This document shows, one piece after another, positions 20,185 to 27,964 of a stretch of DNA of 64,000 nucleotides. The first letter of the stretch is position 1, and every line of letters begins with the position of its first letter. The notes beneath the pieces are model-generated. The model was not told the origin of the DNA, ran no database searches, and worked only from the letters and a program-made list of their open reading frames with translations. This DNA comes from Streptococcus devriesei DSM 19639 (GTDB lineage: Bacteria; Bacillota; Bacilli; Lactobacillales; Streptococcaceae). The translations under genes were made by a program, and so were the position numbers. The stretch is from positions 35,713 through 99,712 of the forward strand of contig NZ_KE384085.1 in assembly GCF_000423725.1 (NCBI RefSeq), read 5' to 3'.

Positions 20185-20213
20185 ATAATATCACTATTTT
20201 ATTACAAATTCAA
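20185..20213 (-). promoter_or_regulatory. Promoter of the exopolysaccharide operon
   Basis: Read on the minus strand, TTGAAT (20213-20208) and TATTAT (20190-20185) are 17 bases apart, with an extended TGA before the -10. It is about 60 bases upstream of the epimerase ATG. Confidence 0.7.
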
Positions 20214-20265
20214 GACAAATAGCTTTGAATTTTTTAAAAAAGTTTTCCTTTATTTTATGATTATA

Positions 20266-20296
20266 TTAAAAAAGACCCTTATTAAATAAGAGTCTT
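20266..20296 (-). terminator. Terminator after the matrixin gene
   Basis: AAGAC/GTCTT and CTTAT/ATAAG pairs form a compact hairpin followed on the minus strand by TTTTTTAAT. The flanking AT-rich stretch 20297-20469 shows no gene. Confidence 0.65.
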
Positions 20297-20469
20297 CAAT
20301 TATTTAAAATCCTTGTTTTACTAACCTTCAACCGGCTTTAAGCAGAACATCATATTTCTCTAATGAGATACTAAAAATGACAAAATCTGACAATTGCTAC
20401 TATTTCATAGATAACAACAATATTAAATGAATATGATAGAGATATTATATTACTTAAACCGTCTCACAT

Positions 20470-21168
20470 TTAATTAGCATAGAGCTTCTTGACAGCTGCA
20501 ACATCAACATCCTGAATACCGTGATAAGAACCTGATGAAGCCATTACCGAGGTCTCATTATCATCGTGACTAAGACCGATTGCATGGCCCAATTCGTGCT
20601 CTGCCGTGTGGACTATTCTCTCAAAACTGTAGCCATAATCCTTATTTAAGAGATAGTAGCGATTGAGCTTGACATCAACATGGCTGATACGGTTAGTAAC
20701 AGCATTTGTTTCAGATTCGGCCAGACCGGCAGCCTGAGAAGCAGCATCTGTGTAATCAGTTGCTATAATATCTGCTGAGTCTTTATTAGAGACAATAGTA
20801 AAAGTAAAACTTCCTGTTGCATTCCAATTAGCAAGAGCTGTTTGATAAGCTTTAATAAAAGTCTCATCAGTTGAAGCTATATAGACCGAAGCCTTATTCT
20901 CAGCCCAGCGGCTGCCTCCTTCATGCTCATAGTTATCAGTAGATAATTTGGACATGGTATCTCGAAGGTTGAAATCACTGCTAAAAAAGGTTGAAAACCT
21001 ATTAAGCTGATTAGAAACGGCAGCTCCAAAGTCAGCTTTGTTGCTGCTGGTGAAATAGAAAAAGGCTAATCCAATGACTGCTAGGATAATTGCCGTTCGA
21101 AGAAGACTCCAAATCAGGCTGAAAATTAACCTAGGAATAAAAAATAAAATCTTAACGATTGTTTTCAT
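20470..21168 (-). CDS. Membrane-anchored matrixin-type zinc metalloprotease
   Basis: The 232-aa protein has an N-terminal transmembrane segment (about 15-42) and an extracellular zinc-protease domain with HELGHAIGLSHD, the HExxHxxGxxH/D zinc signature, followed by the Met-turn SVMASSG. This places it with the matrixin/metzincin family. The substrate is unknown; it has its own promoter and terminator next to the exopolysaccharide operon and may act on surface proteins. The SD is a weak GGGGAGATG-like context near the ATG read on the opposite strand, so the start is less certain than the domain call. Confidence 0.85.
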   Translation of the reverse strand: MKTIVKILFFIPRLIFSLIWSLLRTAIILAVIGLAFFYFTSSNKADFGAAVSNQLNRFSTFFSSDFNLRDTMSKLSTDNYEHEGGSRWAENKASVYIASTDETFIKAYQTALANWNATGSFTFTIVSNKDSADIIATDYTDAASQAAGLAESETNAVTNRISHVDVKLNRYYLLNKDYGYSFERIVHTAEHELGHAIGLSHDDNETSVMASSGSYHGIQDVDVAAVKKLYAN

Positions 21169-21226
21169 GGGGAGATGTCCTTTCGTTTTTTGTTAGAAAA
21201 GACCCAAAACTTTCAAATTGAATTTA

Positions 21227-21235
21227 AGTATAGCA
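21227..21235 (-). promoter_or_regulatory. Extended -10 of the matrixin gene
   Basis: TGCTATACT on the minus strand lies about 60 bases upstream of the start. The -35 is poor. Confidence 0.5.
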
Positions 21236-21284
21236 GGCATGCGCATAAAAAGCAAGGATTTTTTCCCTCATCACAGATTTGTAA

Positions 21285-21315
21285 AAAAAGAAAAACGAGA
21301 CAGTCAGCTGTCTCG
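21285..21315 (-). terminator. Terminator after the DUF1307-like gene
   Basis: CGAGACAG (21296-21303) pairs with CTGTCTCG (21308-21315). On the minus strand it is followed by TTTTTCTTTTTTT. Confidence 0.85.
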
Positions 21316-21328
21316 CTTTACATAACTT

Positions 21329-21856
21329 CTACTCAAGGTTCAGTTTTTGAAACTGTCCTTTTTTAACTTTGGTATATCCTTGTTTCTTAAGCAATTTTTC
21401 ACTTTTCTTTAAACTAATATAAGCTGCTCTTTTGCCTGAAGGTGTGTCAAGATCTATTTCCGGCAGTTTTTCTGCCAACTCATCAAGATCAGCTTTGTTA
21501 TAGTCAACACTGACTTTTTCTACCAAATAGGTATCTTTATAGTCGATGCTTTCTTTGACACCTGTAATACCTTGGTATTTTTCTGCTTCGTCAGAAAGCT
21601 TTTCCTTGGCTGCTTCTGCATCATCTACCTTAAGAGCTGCATAGGTTATCGTGTTTTGTGTCACCTGTTTAGTGACGCGGTCGCTTCCTTTTCTATGATA
21701 GTAAGTCAGCCGAACATCTGCACTGCCTTCTTTAAACATTTGATAATAGACAGCTCTTGTATTGGATGACTTGGCGCTGGCTGTTCCTTGAACCAACAGG
21801 GCTGCAAGCAAGACCGCAGCAAATGTTCCTAAAATAAGGATGAGTTTCTTTTTCAT
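21329..21856 (-). CDS. Secreted DUF1307/YehR-like protein
   Basis: The 175-aa protein begins with a signal peptide (MKKKLILILGTFAAVLLAAL) and a likely cleavage after ASA. The mature part is Lys-rich, about 145 residues, and resembles DUF1307 proteins of Gram-positive bacteria, which are of unknown function. Unlike typical YehR proteins I see no lipobox cysteine. The start at 21856 follows GTGAGGAAC; the longer frame would begin inside the -35 box, so it can be excluded. Confidence 0.7.
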   Translation of the reverse strand: MKKKLILILGTFAAVLLAALLVQGTASAKSSNTRAVYYQMFKEGSADVRLTYYHRKGSDRVTKQVTQNTITYAALKVDDAEAAKEKLSDEAEKYQGITGVKESIDYKDTYLVEKVSVDYNKADLDELAEKLPEIDLDTPSGKRAAYISLKKSEKLLKKQGYTKVKKGQFQKLNLE

Positions 21857-21889
21857 AAATAAGTTCCTCACTTTCCATTTATACCTTTT

Positions 21890-21918
21890 ATTGTAACCTC
21901 TTACAAATAACATGTCAA
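21890..21918 (-). promoter_or_regulatory. Strong promoter of the DUF1307-like gene
   Basis: TTGACA (21918-21913) and TACAAT (21895-21890) on the minus strand are separated by exactly 17 bases. The -35 is a perfect consensus. Confidence 0.85.
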
Positions 21919-21948
21919 GGTCTGTAAAAAAGAGGCTCTGCCATACGG

Positions 21949-22740
21949 CTAAGACAAACGTTCTTCTTTTTGATAATCAATCGGAAGCCATTCCAAAAGA
22001 AAATCCAGCTGTTTTTCCCAATAATACCATTCATGCCGGCCGTGATCCGTACGATAGTCAATATCAAGCCCCAGTTCTCTTAACTTTTTAACAGCTATTT
22101 CATTGGCTGGATAGAGAAAATCTTCATAACCGCACCAAGCATAAAATTTTGTCTTTTTATCTGATTGTTTTGCCAGTGTGGTCAACAAATGCTCCTGCAG
22201 CTCTTCCCCTTGCAAATCACCAAAGATGCCCTGCCAATAACTTGGCGAACCTTCTGTAGCTTCGGTTAAACTTTTTCCGTCAATACCGATGCCAAGCGCG
22301 CCTGAAAACGACGCTGCATGGGAAAAGCGATCCGTGGAAAGAGCGATTTTATAAGCACCGTAACCACCCATAGAAAGACCTGCAATAAAGGTTTTTTCGC
22401 GTTTTTTTGTCATATTGGGGAAAAAGCGCTGCATCACTTCCGGCAGTTCCTTGGCAATCATGTCATAATAATTAAGGCCGTAAGCAGTGTTGGTATACCA
22501 AGCTAAATCCGTTGATGGCATGATGACAATTAAATTTGTCTTTCTCAGCAGGCGTTCAATAGCTGTGCGCTTCTGCCAGGAATTCTCATTGCCTCCCATG
22601 CCATGCAAGAGATAGAGCACAGGAATATCGGTATCATTAACATACTGTTCTTTGATTTCTGCAGCATCCGGATAAATAACATTGACATGACGGACCATAT
22701 CTAAGCTTTGTGATTGATATTCTATTTGAAAAAAGGCCAT
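21949..22740 (-). CDS. estA: Tributyrin-type esterase
   Basis: This alpha/beta-hydrolase belongs to the esterase D/EstA group, cleaving short-chain esters. The 263-aa sequence carries [10 protein letters not shown] for the oxyanion region, the nucleophile motif GLSMGGYG (S123) and a late GRHEWYYW with the catalytic His. It is monocistronic with its own extended -10 promoter. No signal peptide is seen, so it is probably cytoplasmic. Confidence 0.85.
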   Translation of the reverse strand: MAFFQIEYQSQSLDMVRHVNVIYPDAAEIKEQYVNDTDIPVLYLLHGMGGNENSWQKRTAIERLLRKTNLIVIMPSTDLAWYTNTAYGLNYYDMIAKELPEVMQRFFPNMTKKREKTFIAGLSMGGYGAYKIALSTDRFSHAASFSGALGIGIDGKSLTEATEGSPSYWQGIFGDLQGEELQEHLLTTLAKQSDKKTKFYAWCGYEDFLYPANEIAVKKLRELGLDIDYRTDHGRHEWYYWEKQLDFLLEWLPIDYQKEERLS

Positions 22741-22770
22741 AAATCAATTTCTCCCCCATTTATTTCCCTC

Positions 22771-22779
22771 ATTATAGCA
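22771..22779 (-). promoter_or_regulatory. estA extended -10 promoter
   Basis: TGCTATAAT on the minus strand is a perfect extended -10, about 35 bases upstream of the esterase ATG. Confidence 0.65.
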
Positions 22780-22827
22780 TAATTTAAGTTCTTTTGATAA
22801 ACTTAAGAAGAAAGGCAGGAAAGAAAC

Positions 22828-23145
22828 ATGGTTATAATTTACGGCGATGTAATGGATAAGGAAACAAGATGTACTGACTACCATGGCGCAACAGATATTG
22901 TGGCTCTTAAATGCTCTGCCTGTCAGAAATACTATCCTTGTTTTAAGTGCCACAACCGTCATGAAGAGCATGATTTTGTACCCTATCCAGAGCATCTAAA
23001 AGAAGACAAGGTCGTTTTTTGCGGTGCCTGTCAAAGGGAATTAACTATTGAAGAGTATAAAGGAAAGAATGCCTGTCCATATTGCGGGCACGCTTTCAAC
23101 CCTGGCTGCAGCCGTCATTATGATTATTATTTTACAGATAAGTAA
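22828..23145 (+). CDS. CHY-type zinc-finger protein
   Basis: The 105-aa protein carries the CHY zinc-finger arrangement: an early CTDYHG, then CSACQKYYPCFKCHNRH, CGACQ, CPYCG and a final CSRHYDYYF. Bacterial CHY proteins are of unknown function; eukaryotic relatives bind several zinc ions in ubiquitin ligases and in the Tim-import helper Hot13. AGGAAAG lies upstream of the ATG. It is divergent from estA and ends at a shared terminator. Confidence 0.85.
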   Translation: MVIIYGDVMDKETRCTDYHGATDIVALKCSACQKYYPCFKCHNRHEEHDFVPYPEHLKEDKVVFCGACQRELTIEEYKGKNACPYCGHAFNPGCSRHYDYYFTDK

Positions 23146-23146
23146 T

Positions 23147-23206
23147 AAAAAGAAGCGTCCGAAATCCTCACCTAAAAAGCGAGCGATTTGGACACTTCTT
23201 TTTTAT
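23147..23206. terminator. Bidirectional terminator between CHY gene and rnjB
   Basis: AAAAGAAG...GTCC pairs with GGAC...CTTCTTTTTT across a loop of about 20 bases, with A/T runs on both sides. It serves convergent genes. Confidence 0.8.
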
Positions 23207-23209
23207 ATT

Positions 23210-24871
23210 TTACCTGACTTCCATAACAACCGGTAAAATTGCCGGACGGCGCTTGGTCTGATCAAACAAGAATTTGCCGACTTCATCACGGACAAGAGAC
23301 TTTAACTCACTCCAGTCAAAACTGTCCTGAGCCAGATAATTCTCGACAGCGTTATTAACAATATCAGCACTTTCACGCAGAATATCCCGGCTCTTTTTAA
23401 CATAAACAAAGCCGCGAGTATTAATTTTTGCCTTGGAAATAATCTTCTTTTCTTTCTTATTGACGGTCAATGCGACAATAAAGATACCGTCTTCTGACAG
23501 AACCTTGCGGTCACGCATGACAATATTACCCACGTCACCAATCGCATTGCCATCAATCATAACATCTCCTGCAGGCACAGCTCCTTCATGAACAAAGCCA
23601 TCTTTGCCGTAAACCATGATGTCTCCGCGCTTCATGATATAAATATTTTCTGGGAACATGCCGATTTCAAGTGCCAAATCAGCATGAGCCGCCAATTCTC
23701 GATATTCTCCCTGAATCGGGAAAAGATACTTGGGCTTAAGAAGATTGATCATCAGCTGAAGGTCACGGCCATTGGCATGTCCTGATACTCGGAGATCCTG
23801 CGTAATCAGTCTGACATTGCCGCCCGCCTTATAAATCAGATTTTCAACCTGAGCGACAACGGCTTCTTTAGAAATAGTCGGCGTTGTCACAATGTATACC
23901 AAATCCCCGTCTTTAATTTCTACATAGCGGTGGCGGCCGACAGCCATCTTTCTCAGACCGTTCAAAGGCTCGCTCATCCGGCCCGTTTCTAAAATAATCA
24001 GCTCATGATCTTCAAACTTGTGCATGTCTTTCGGCTTAACAATGAGCTTTTCATCCACGACCGAGAGCTTTTTAAGACGAATAGCCGTACGGACAATATT
24101 TTCAACATCAAAACCAGTCAGAACGACACGGCGGCCATTATTAGCAGCAGAATCAAAAACCTGCTGGATACGCAAAAGGTTAGAGGCCACTGCCGCAACA
24201 ATAATGCGTCCTTCCCAGTTGGAGATAACCTGCTCCATCTCAACACCCACTTCTGCTTCACTGGCAATTTGAACATTGCTGTCAGCATTGGCAGAATCCG
24301 ATAACAGTGCCAGAACACCGTCACGTCCGATTTCAGCAATACGGGCTAAATCCGTTTGATAAAGTTTGCTTGCTGCTTGGTCAAATTTGAAATCACCAGT
24401 ATAGACAATGCTGCCTTCCTTAGTCCCCACAACGATTCCTAAGCTTTCAGGGATGGAGTGAGTGGTTTTAAAGAAAGAAATCAAAGCATCGCTAAATTCA
24501 ATTTCAGTCTCGGCATCAACCACATGAAAGTTGTGAAATTTCTTGGTAGCATCGTTATTTTTGACAACCAGCTTAGCCAGTTCAATCGTCAGCTCCGATC
24601 CGAAAACCGGTGCCTTAACATCGGCTAAGAGATAAGGCAGGGCGCCGATTGCGTCAGCATGTCCGTGTGTCAGAAAGATCCCCTGCACCCGTTTTTTATT
24701 TTCGATCAGATAATCCAAATTGGGTATTACCACATCGACACCCAGCTGTTCATTCTCCGGATATTTCAGTCCGGCATCCAGAACAAAAATAGAATCATTG
24801 ACCTCTGCCAGATAGAAGTTCTTCCCATTTTCCCGAACTCCTCCCAGGGCCATAATTTTAATGTCAGTCAT
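23210..24871 (-). CDS. rnjB: Ribonuclease J2
   Basis: This is a metallo-beta-lactamase/beta-CASP ribonuclease that partners RNase J1 in mRNA decay and rRNA maturation. The 553-aa length fits. The metal motif reads HGHADAIG (69-76), where J1 proteins have HGHEDHIGG. Replacement of the last His by Ala is the known hallmark of J2, which has little activity alone. Monocistronic; the stretch 24872-25067 upstream has no gene. Confidence 0.9.
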   Translation of the reverse strand: MTDIKIMALGGVRENGKNFYLAEVNDSIFVLDAGLKYPENEQLGVDVVIPNLDYLIENKKRVQGIFLTHGHADAIGALPYLLADVKAPVFGSELTIELAKLVVKNNDATKKFHNFHVVDAETEIEFSDALISFFKTTHSIPESLGIVVGTKEGSIVYTGDFKFDQAASKLYQTDLARIAEIGRDGVLALLSDSANADSNVQIASEAEVGVEMEQVISNWEGRIIVAAVASNLLRIQQVFDSAANNGRRVVLTGFDVENIVRTAIRLKKLSVVDEKLIVKPKDMHKFEDHELIILETGRMSEPLNGLRKMAVGRHRYVEIKDGDLVYIVTTPTISKEAVVAQVENLIYKAGGNVRLITQDLRVSGHANGRDLQLMINLLKPKYLFPIQGEYRELAAHADLALEIGMFPENIYIMKRGDIMVYGKDGFVHEGAVPAGDVMIDGNAIGDVGNIVMRDRKVLSEDGIFIVALTVNKKEKKIISKAKINTRGFVYVKKSRDILRESADIVNNAVENYLAQDSFDWSELKSLVRDEVGKFLFDQTKRRPAILPVVMEVR

Positions 24872-25020
24872 TAGTTCTCCTTATGTTTTCATAGTGTTTT
24901 TAGATAACTGCAGTCAGGTGACTTTTTGTCATTTTTCACTATCTTTATTTTCATACAAACGGTCCCTGCCGCCTGCGTTCGTGCACAGACTGGCAAGTCG
25001 AATTACTGCGGGCAATTAAA

Positions 25021-25052
25021 AAATTGCATACACGAGTAGTATACAACTTTTT
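25021..25052 (-). terminator. Probable terminator after the ABC importer operon
   Basis: On the minus strand TTGTATAC and GTGTATGCAA form an imperfect hairpin followed by TTTTTTAATT, about 20 bases after the ATPase stop. Confidence 0.5.
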
Positions 25053-25067
25053 AGCGTATTTTTCAAT

Positions 25068-25829
25068 TTATTCAAACAGGCCATAGTAGTCAGAAATGTC
25101 CATTTCAGCCTTTTCTTCAGCGGACAGATCCTGAATAATGCGGCCTTCCTTCATGACCAGCAGCCGGTTGCCGTATTTGAGAGCGTCTTCCATACGGTGG
25201 GTAATCATGAGAGCAGTCAGATGATCACGGCTGACAAACTCTTCGGTCAGCTCCATCAAAGCCACGCTGGTTTTGGGATCAAGAGCAGCCGTATGTTCAT
25301 CAAGCAGCAGCAATTCAGGCCGCTTAATCATCGCCATCAGCAGGCTCAGAGCCTGCCTTTGTCCTCCTGAAAGGAGGCCTGCCGGTGTTTCCAAATGCTT
25401 TTCCAGACCGTTGCCGATTTTATCAATAACTGCTTGAAATTCCTTTTTATGAGCGTGGATATTTCGCGAAACAAGGCTGCGCCGCTCCCCTCGGTACTTA
25501 GCAATCAAAAGATTTTCAGCGACAGTCATCCTCGGCGCTGTTCCCATTTTAGGGTCTTGAAAGACCCTCGATAGGTATTTGGCACGTTTTTGAGCCGGAT
25601 AGGCGGTCATATCCTCTCCCATGATCGAAAGGCTGCCGCTGGTCAGTTTGAGCGTCCCTGCAAGAACATTAAAGAGCGTGGATTTACCAGCTCCGTTACC
25701 GCCAAGAATGGTCAAAAAGTCATGCTCATAAATATCAAGGCTGACATCATCAAGAATTGTTTTATAGTCATCAAAACCATTATTTACTTTAACCGTGGCA
25801 TTTTTTAATTCAACAATTTTTTTAGTCAT
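25068..25829 (-). CDS. ABC importer ATPase (COG1101 type)
   Basis: This energises the importer encoded with the two genes upstream. The 253-aa protein has Walker A GGNGAGKST, the signature LSGGQRQALSL, Walker B LLLLDEH and the H-loop ITH. Its start overlaps the permease stop by 4 bases. The ATPase/permease/binding-protein set matches the COG1101/COG4120/COG2984 family, proposed in other Firmicutes to import aromatic amino acids. No T-box leader is visible here, so the substrate stays open. Confidence 0.85.
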   Translation of the reverse strand: MTKKIVELKNATVKVNNGFDDYKTILDDVSLDIYEHDFLTILGGNGAGKSTLFNVLAGTLKLTSGSLSIMGEDMTAYPAQKRAKYLSRVFQDPKMGTAPRMTVAENLLIAKYRGERRSLVSRNIHAHKKEFQAVIDKIGNGLEKHLETPAGLLSGGQRQALSLLMAMIKRPELLLLDEHTAALDPKTSVALMELTEEFVSRDHLTALMITHRMEDALKYGNRLLVMKEGRIIQDLSAEEKAEMDISDYYGLFE

Positions 25830-26695
25830 CGGGATAGCTTCACTCCTTTAAAAAATTTCTTTTTTAATTCCGGAATCATCAGGCAGACAGCCAGCACTAC
25901 CGCACTAAAGAGCTTGAGATAGTTGGTTTTGAAGCCTAGAGAAATAACTGCCAAAATTAAAAATTGGTAAAGAACAGAACCGACAACAATAGCTATCAAG
26001 CGCTCCAGCAGGGTCAGACTTGTTGAAAAGAGCACCTCTCCGATAATGATGCTGGCTAAACCAATGACAATAACGCCGATACCTTTGGAAACATCAGCAT
26101 AACCGTCCTGCTGGCTGATAAGAGCCCCAGCCAGAGCAATCAGACCGTTAGACAAGACCAAGCCCATCAGCTCCATCTTATCGGTATTGATCCCAAAACT
26201 CTGTGCCATGTCATGATTGTCACCAGTCGCAATATAGGCCTGTCCCAGACGGGTATTCAAAAAGAAAATCATACTGCCGACTGCCAAAATGACAAAGATA
26301 AGCCCCAGAACAAGCAGGTTGACACTGCCGGAAAACGGCAGCAGATCTTGTAATTTTCTGGCATTGAGCAAGCCCAGATTAGCACGTCCCATAATCATCA
26401 GCATGATGGAATGGCAGGAGGTCATGACCAAAATCCCCGACAAAAGAGTAGGAATCTTTCCTTTTGTATAAAGGAGACCCGTTACCAAGCCTGCCAGACA
26501 GCCCGCCAAAGCAGCAATTACAGTGGCTAACAAAGCATTAGTTCCCTGTGTAATCAGTGTCACCGCTACGGCACCGCCCAAGGGAAAGGAGCCTTCGGTC
26601 GTCATATCCGGAAAATCTAAAATCCGAAAGGTCATAAAAATTCCTAAGCCTAAAATAGACCAAAGAAAACCTTGTGAAATGGTTGAAAGTAACAT
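25826..26695 (-). CDS. ABC importer permease (COG4120 type)
   Basis: The 289-aa protein has eight to nine hydrophobic segments and begins directly with one. It resembles branched-chain/ribose-type permeases. AAGGA precedes the ATG. It is separated from the binding-protein gene by a strong hairpin, so permease and ATPase are likely made at lower levels than the binding protein. Confidence 0.82.
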   Translation of the reverse strand: MLLSTISQGFLWSILGLGIFMTFRILDFPDMTTEGSFPLGGAVAVTLITQGTNALLATVIAALAGCLAGLVTGLLYTKGKIPTLLSGILVMTSCHSIMLMIMGRANLGLLNARKLQDLLPFSGSVNLLVLGLIFVILAVGSMIFFLNTRLGQAYIATGDNHDMAQSFGINTDKMELMGLVLSNGLIALAGALISQQDGYADVSKGIGVIVIGLASIIIGEVLFSTSLTLLERLIAIVVGSVLYQFLILAVISLGFKTNYLKLFSAVVLAVCLMIPELKKKFFKGVKLSR

Positions 26696-26733
26696 CTTCT
26701 ATCCTTCTTTTATAAATATCTTCTATTTTAACA

Positions 26734-26790
26734 CAAAAAAAGGAGGGGGACAAAAGTCATTTGTGAATGTTTGACTTTGTCTCCTCCCTT
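26734..26790 (-). terminator. Intra-operon terminator between binding protein and permease
   Basis: AAGGGAGG-AGACAAAGTCA pairs with TGACTTTTGTC-CCCCTCCTT on the minus strand and is followed by TTTTTTT. It is strong and probably allows partial read-through from the binding-protein gene to permease and ATPase. Confidence 0.85.
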
Positions 26791-26823
26791 AATCAAGAAA
26801 ATCTGTTTTTGAGTAGACTTGAC

Positions 26824-27816
26824 TTACTTATTTTTTGCCTTTTTAAGCACGTCAGAAGGAATCGTTACGCCCAGTTCTTTAGCTACTTTTTTATTGACAA
26901 CAGGGGTTCCCTTGTCAAATATATTAACAGGTAGTTCTGAGACTTTTTCCCCTTCAAATAATTTGACTGCCATCTTGCCGGTAGCAACACCAAGCTCATA
27001 CTGATCGACCACAACTGAAGCAAGGCCGCCTTCATTGACCATGGTATCAACGCTTGGATAAACAGGTTTCTTTGCTGCCTTGGCGGCTGACACTACCGTC
27101 GGAAAGGCACTGGCAATGGTATTGTCCAGCGGAATCCAGACAGCATCTGCTTTTTCCAGCATAACATTCATGGTTGTTGCAATTTCATTGGTTGAAGGGA
27201 CGGCATACTCAAGTACCTTGTAGCCTTTTTTCTCTGCCGTTTTCTTAAATTCTGCAACCTGAGATTTAGAATTATCCTCGCTGCTTGAATAGATGACACC
27301 GATCGTTTTAACTTTTGGTGTCAAGGTCTTTACTAAATCAACCTGTGCTTTAATCGGCGTCTTGTCAGACACGCCCGTGACATTGCCGTCTGGTTTTTTA
27401 AGGTTTTTAACCAGCTTAGCACCGACCGGATCTGTCACAGCTCCCATAACAATCGGGATATCCTTTGTAGCACTGGCTAATCCCTGTGCTGCCGGCGTTG
27501 CAATGCCGATCAGAACATCATTTTTATGGTTAACCAGCGTTTGGCTCATGGTTTGAACCTTGCTTTGATCTCCCTCAGCATTCATAAAATCAATTTTAAT
27601 TTTTTTGCCGGAATAGCCTTCTTCTTTCATGCCGTCTTTAATTCCCCGGTAAATTTCATCCAGAGCATTGTGACTGACATACTGAAGCACCCCAACATTA
27701 AAAGTATCTGATTGAGATGATTTTTGTTTTTGCCTGCCGAGAGACTGGTAGACAAGGATACCGATAACAAGCAGAGCCAGAGCTGCTAGAATCCCTATTA
27801 AACGTTTATTTTTCAT
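26824..27816 (-). CDS. ABC importer substrate-binding protein (COG2984 type)
   Basis: The 330-aa protein is a periplasmic-binding-protein fold in the ABC_sub_bind family: FNVGVLQYVSH at the mature N-terminus, then two lobes with VLIGIATPAAQ, IGVIYSS and VVDQYELGVATG. The N-terminus is a hydrophobic segment (about 6-26) with no lipobox cysteine, so it is probably anchored by an uncleaved helix. GAGGAGG precedes the ATG. The ligand is not identifiable by eye. Confidence 0.82.
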   Translation of the reverse strand: MKNKRLIGILAALALLVIGILVYQSLGRQKQKSSQSDTFNVGVLQYVSHNALDEIYRGIKDGMKEEGYSGKKIKIDFMNAEGDQSKVQTMSQTLVNHKNDVLIGIATPAAQGLASATKDIPIVMGAVTDPVGAKLVKNLKKPDGNVTGVSDKTPIKAQVDLVKTLTPKVKTIGVIYSSSEDNSKSQVAEFKKTAEKKGYKVLEYAVPSTNEIATTMNVMLEKADAVWIPLDNTIASAFPTVVSAAKAAKKPVYPSVDTMVNEGGLASVVVDQYELGVATGKMAVKLFEGEKVSELPVNIFDKGTPVVNKKVAKELGVTIPSDVLKKAKNK

Positions 27817-27844
27817 GTTTCCTCCTCAAATAAGTCCTGTCTTT

Positions 27845-27873
27845 ATTTTACTGCAATTTTCAGCTTTTTTCAA
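27845..27873 (-). promoter_or_regulatory. Promoter of the ABC importer operon
   Basis: TTGAAA (27873-27868) and TAAAAT (27850-27845) on the minus strand are 17 bases apart, about 30 bases before the binding-protein start. Confidence 0.7.
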
Positions 27874-27925
27874 TATGCTTAAAAACGCTTTCCCTGCTCT
27901 TGGCAGATGCATTGGAGCTTTCGTG

Positions 27926-27934
27926 TGGTATAAT
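27926..27934 (+). promoter_or_regulatory. rqcH extended -10 promoter
   Basis: TGGTATAAT is a perfect extended -10 about 30 bases upstream of rqcH. Confidence 0.7.
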
Positions 27935-27964
27935 AGAAAAGACTAAGAGAAAAGAGGAAAAACC

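Noticed and set aside
27880..27905. cre-like AAAACGCTTTCC before the importer promoter
   Set aside because: Key G of the consensus is replaced and the last position mismatches, and it lies upstream of the -35.
26696..27964. T-box leader before the ABC importer
   Set aside because: The 5' region of the binding-protein gene is under 40 bases from promoter to start and has no T-box sequence.
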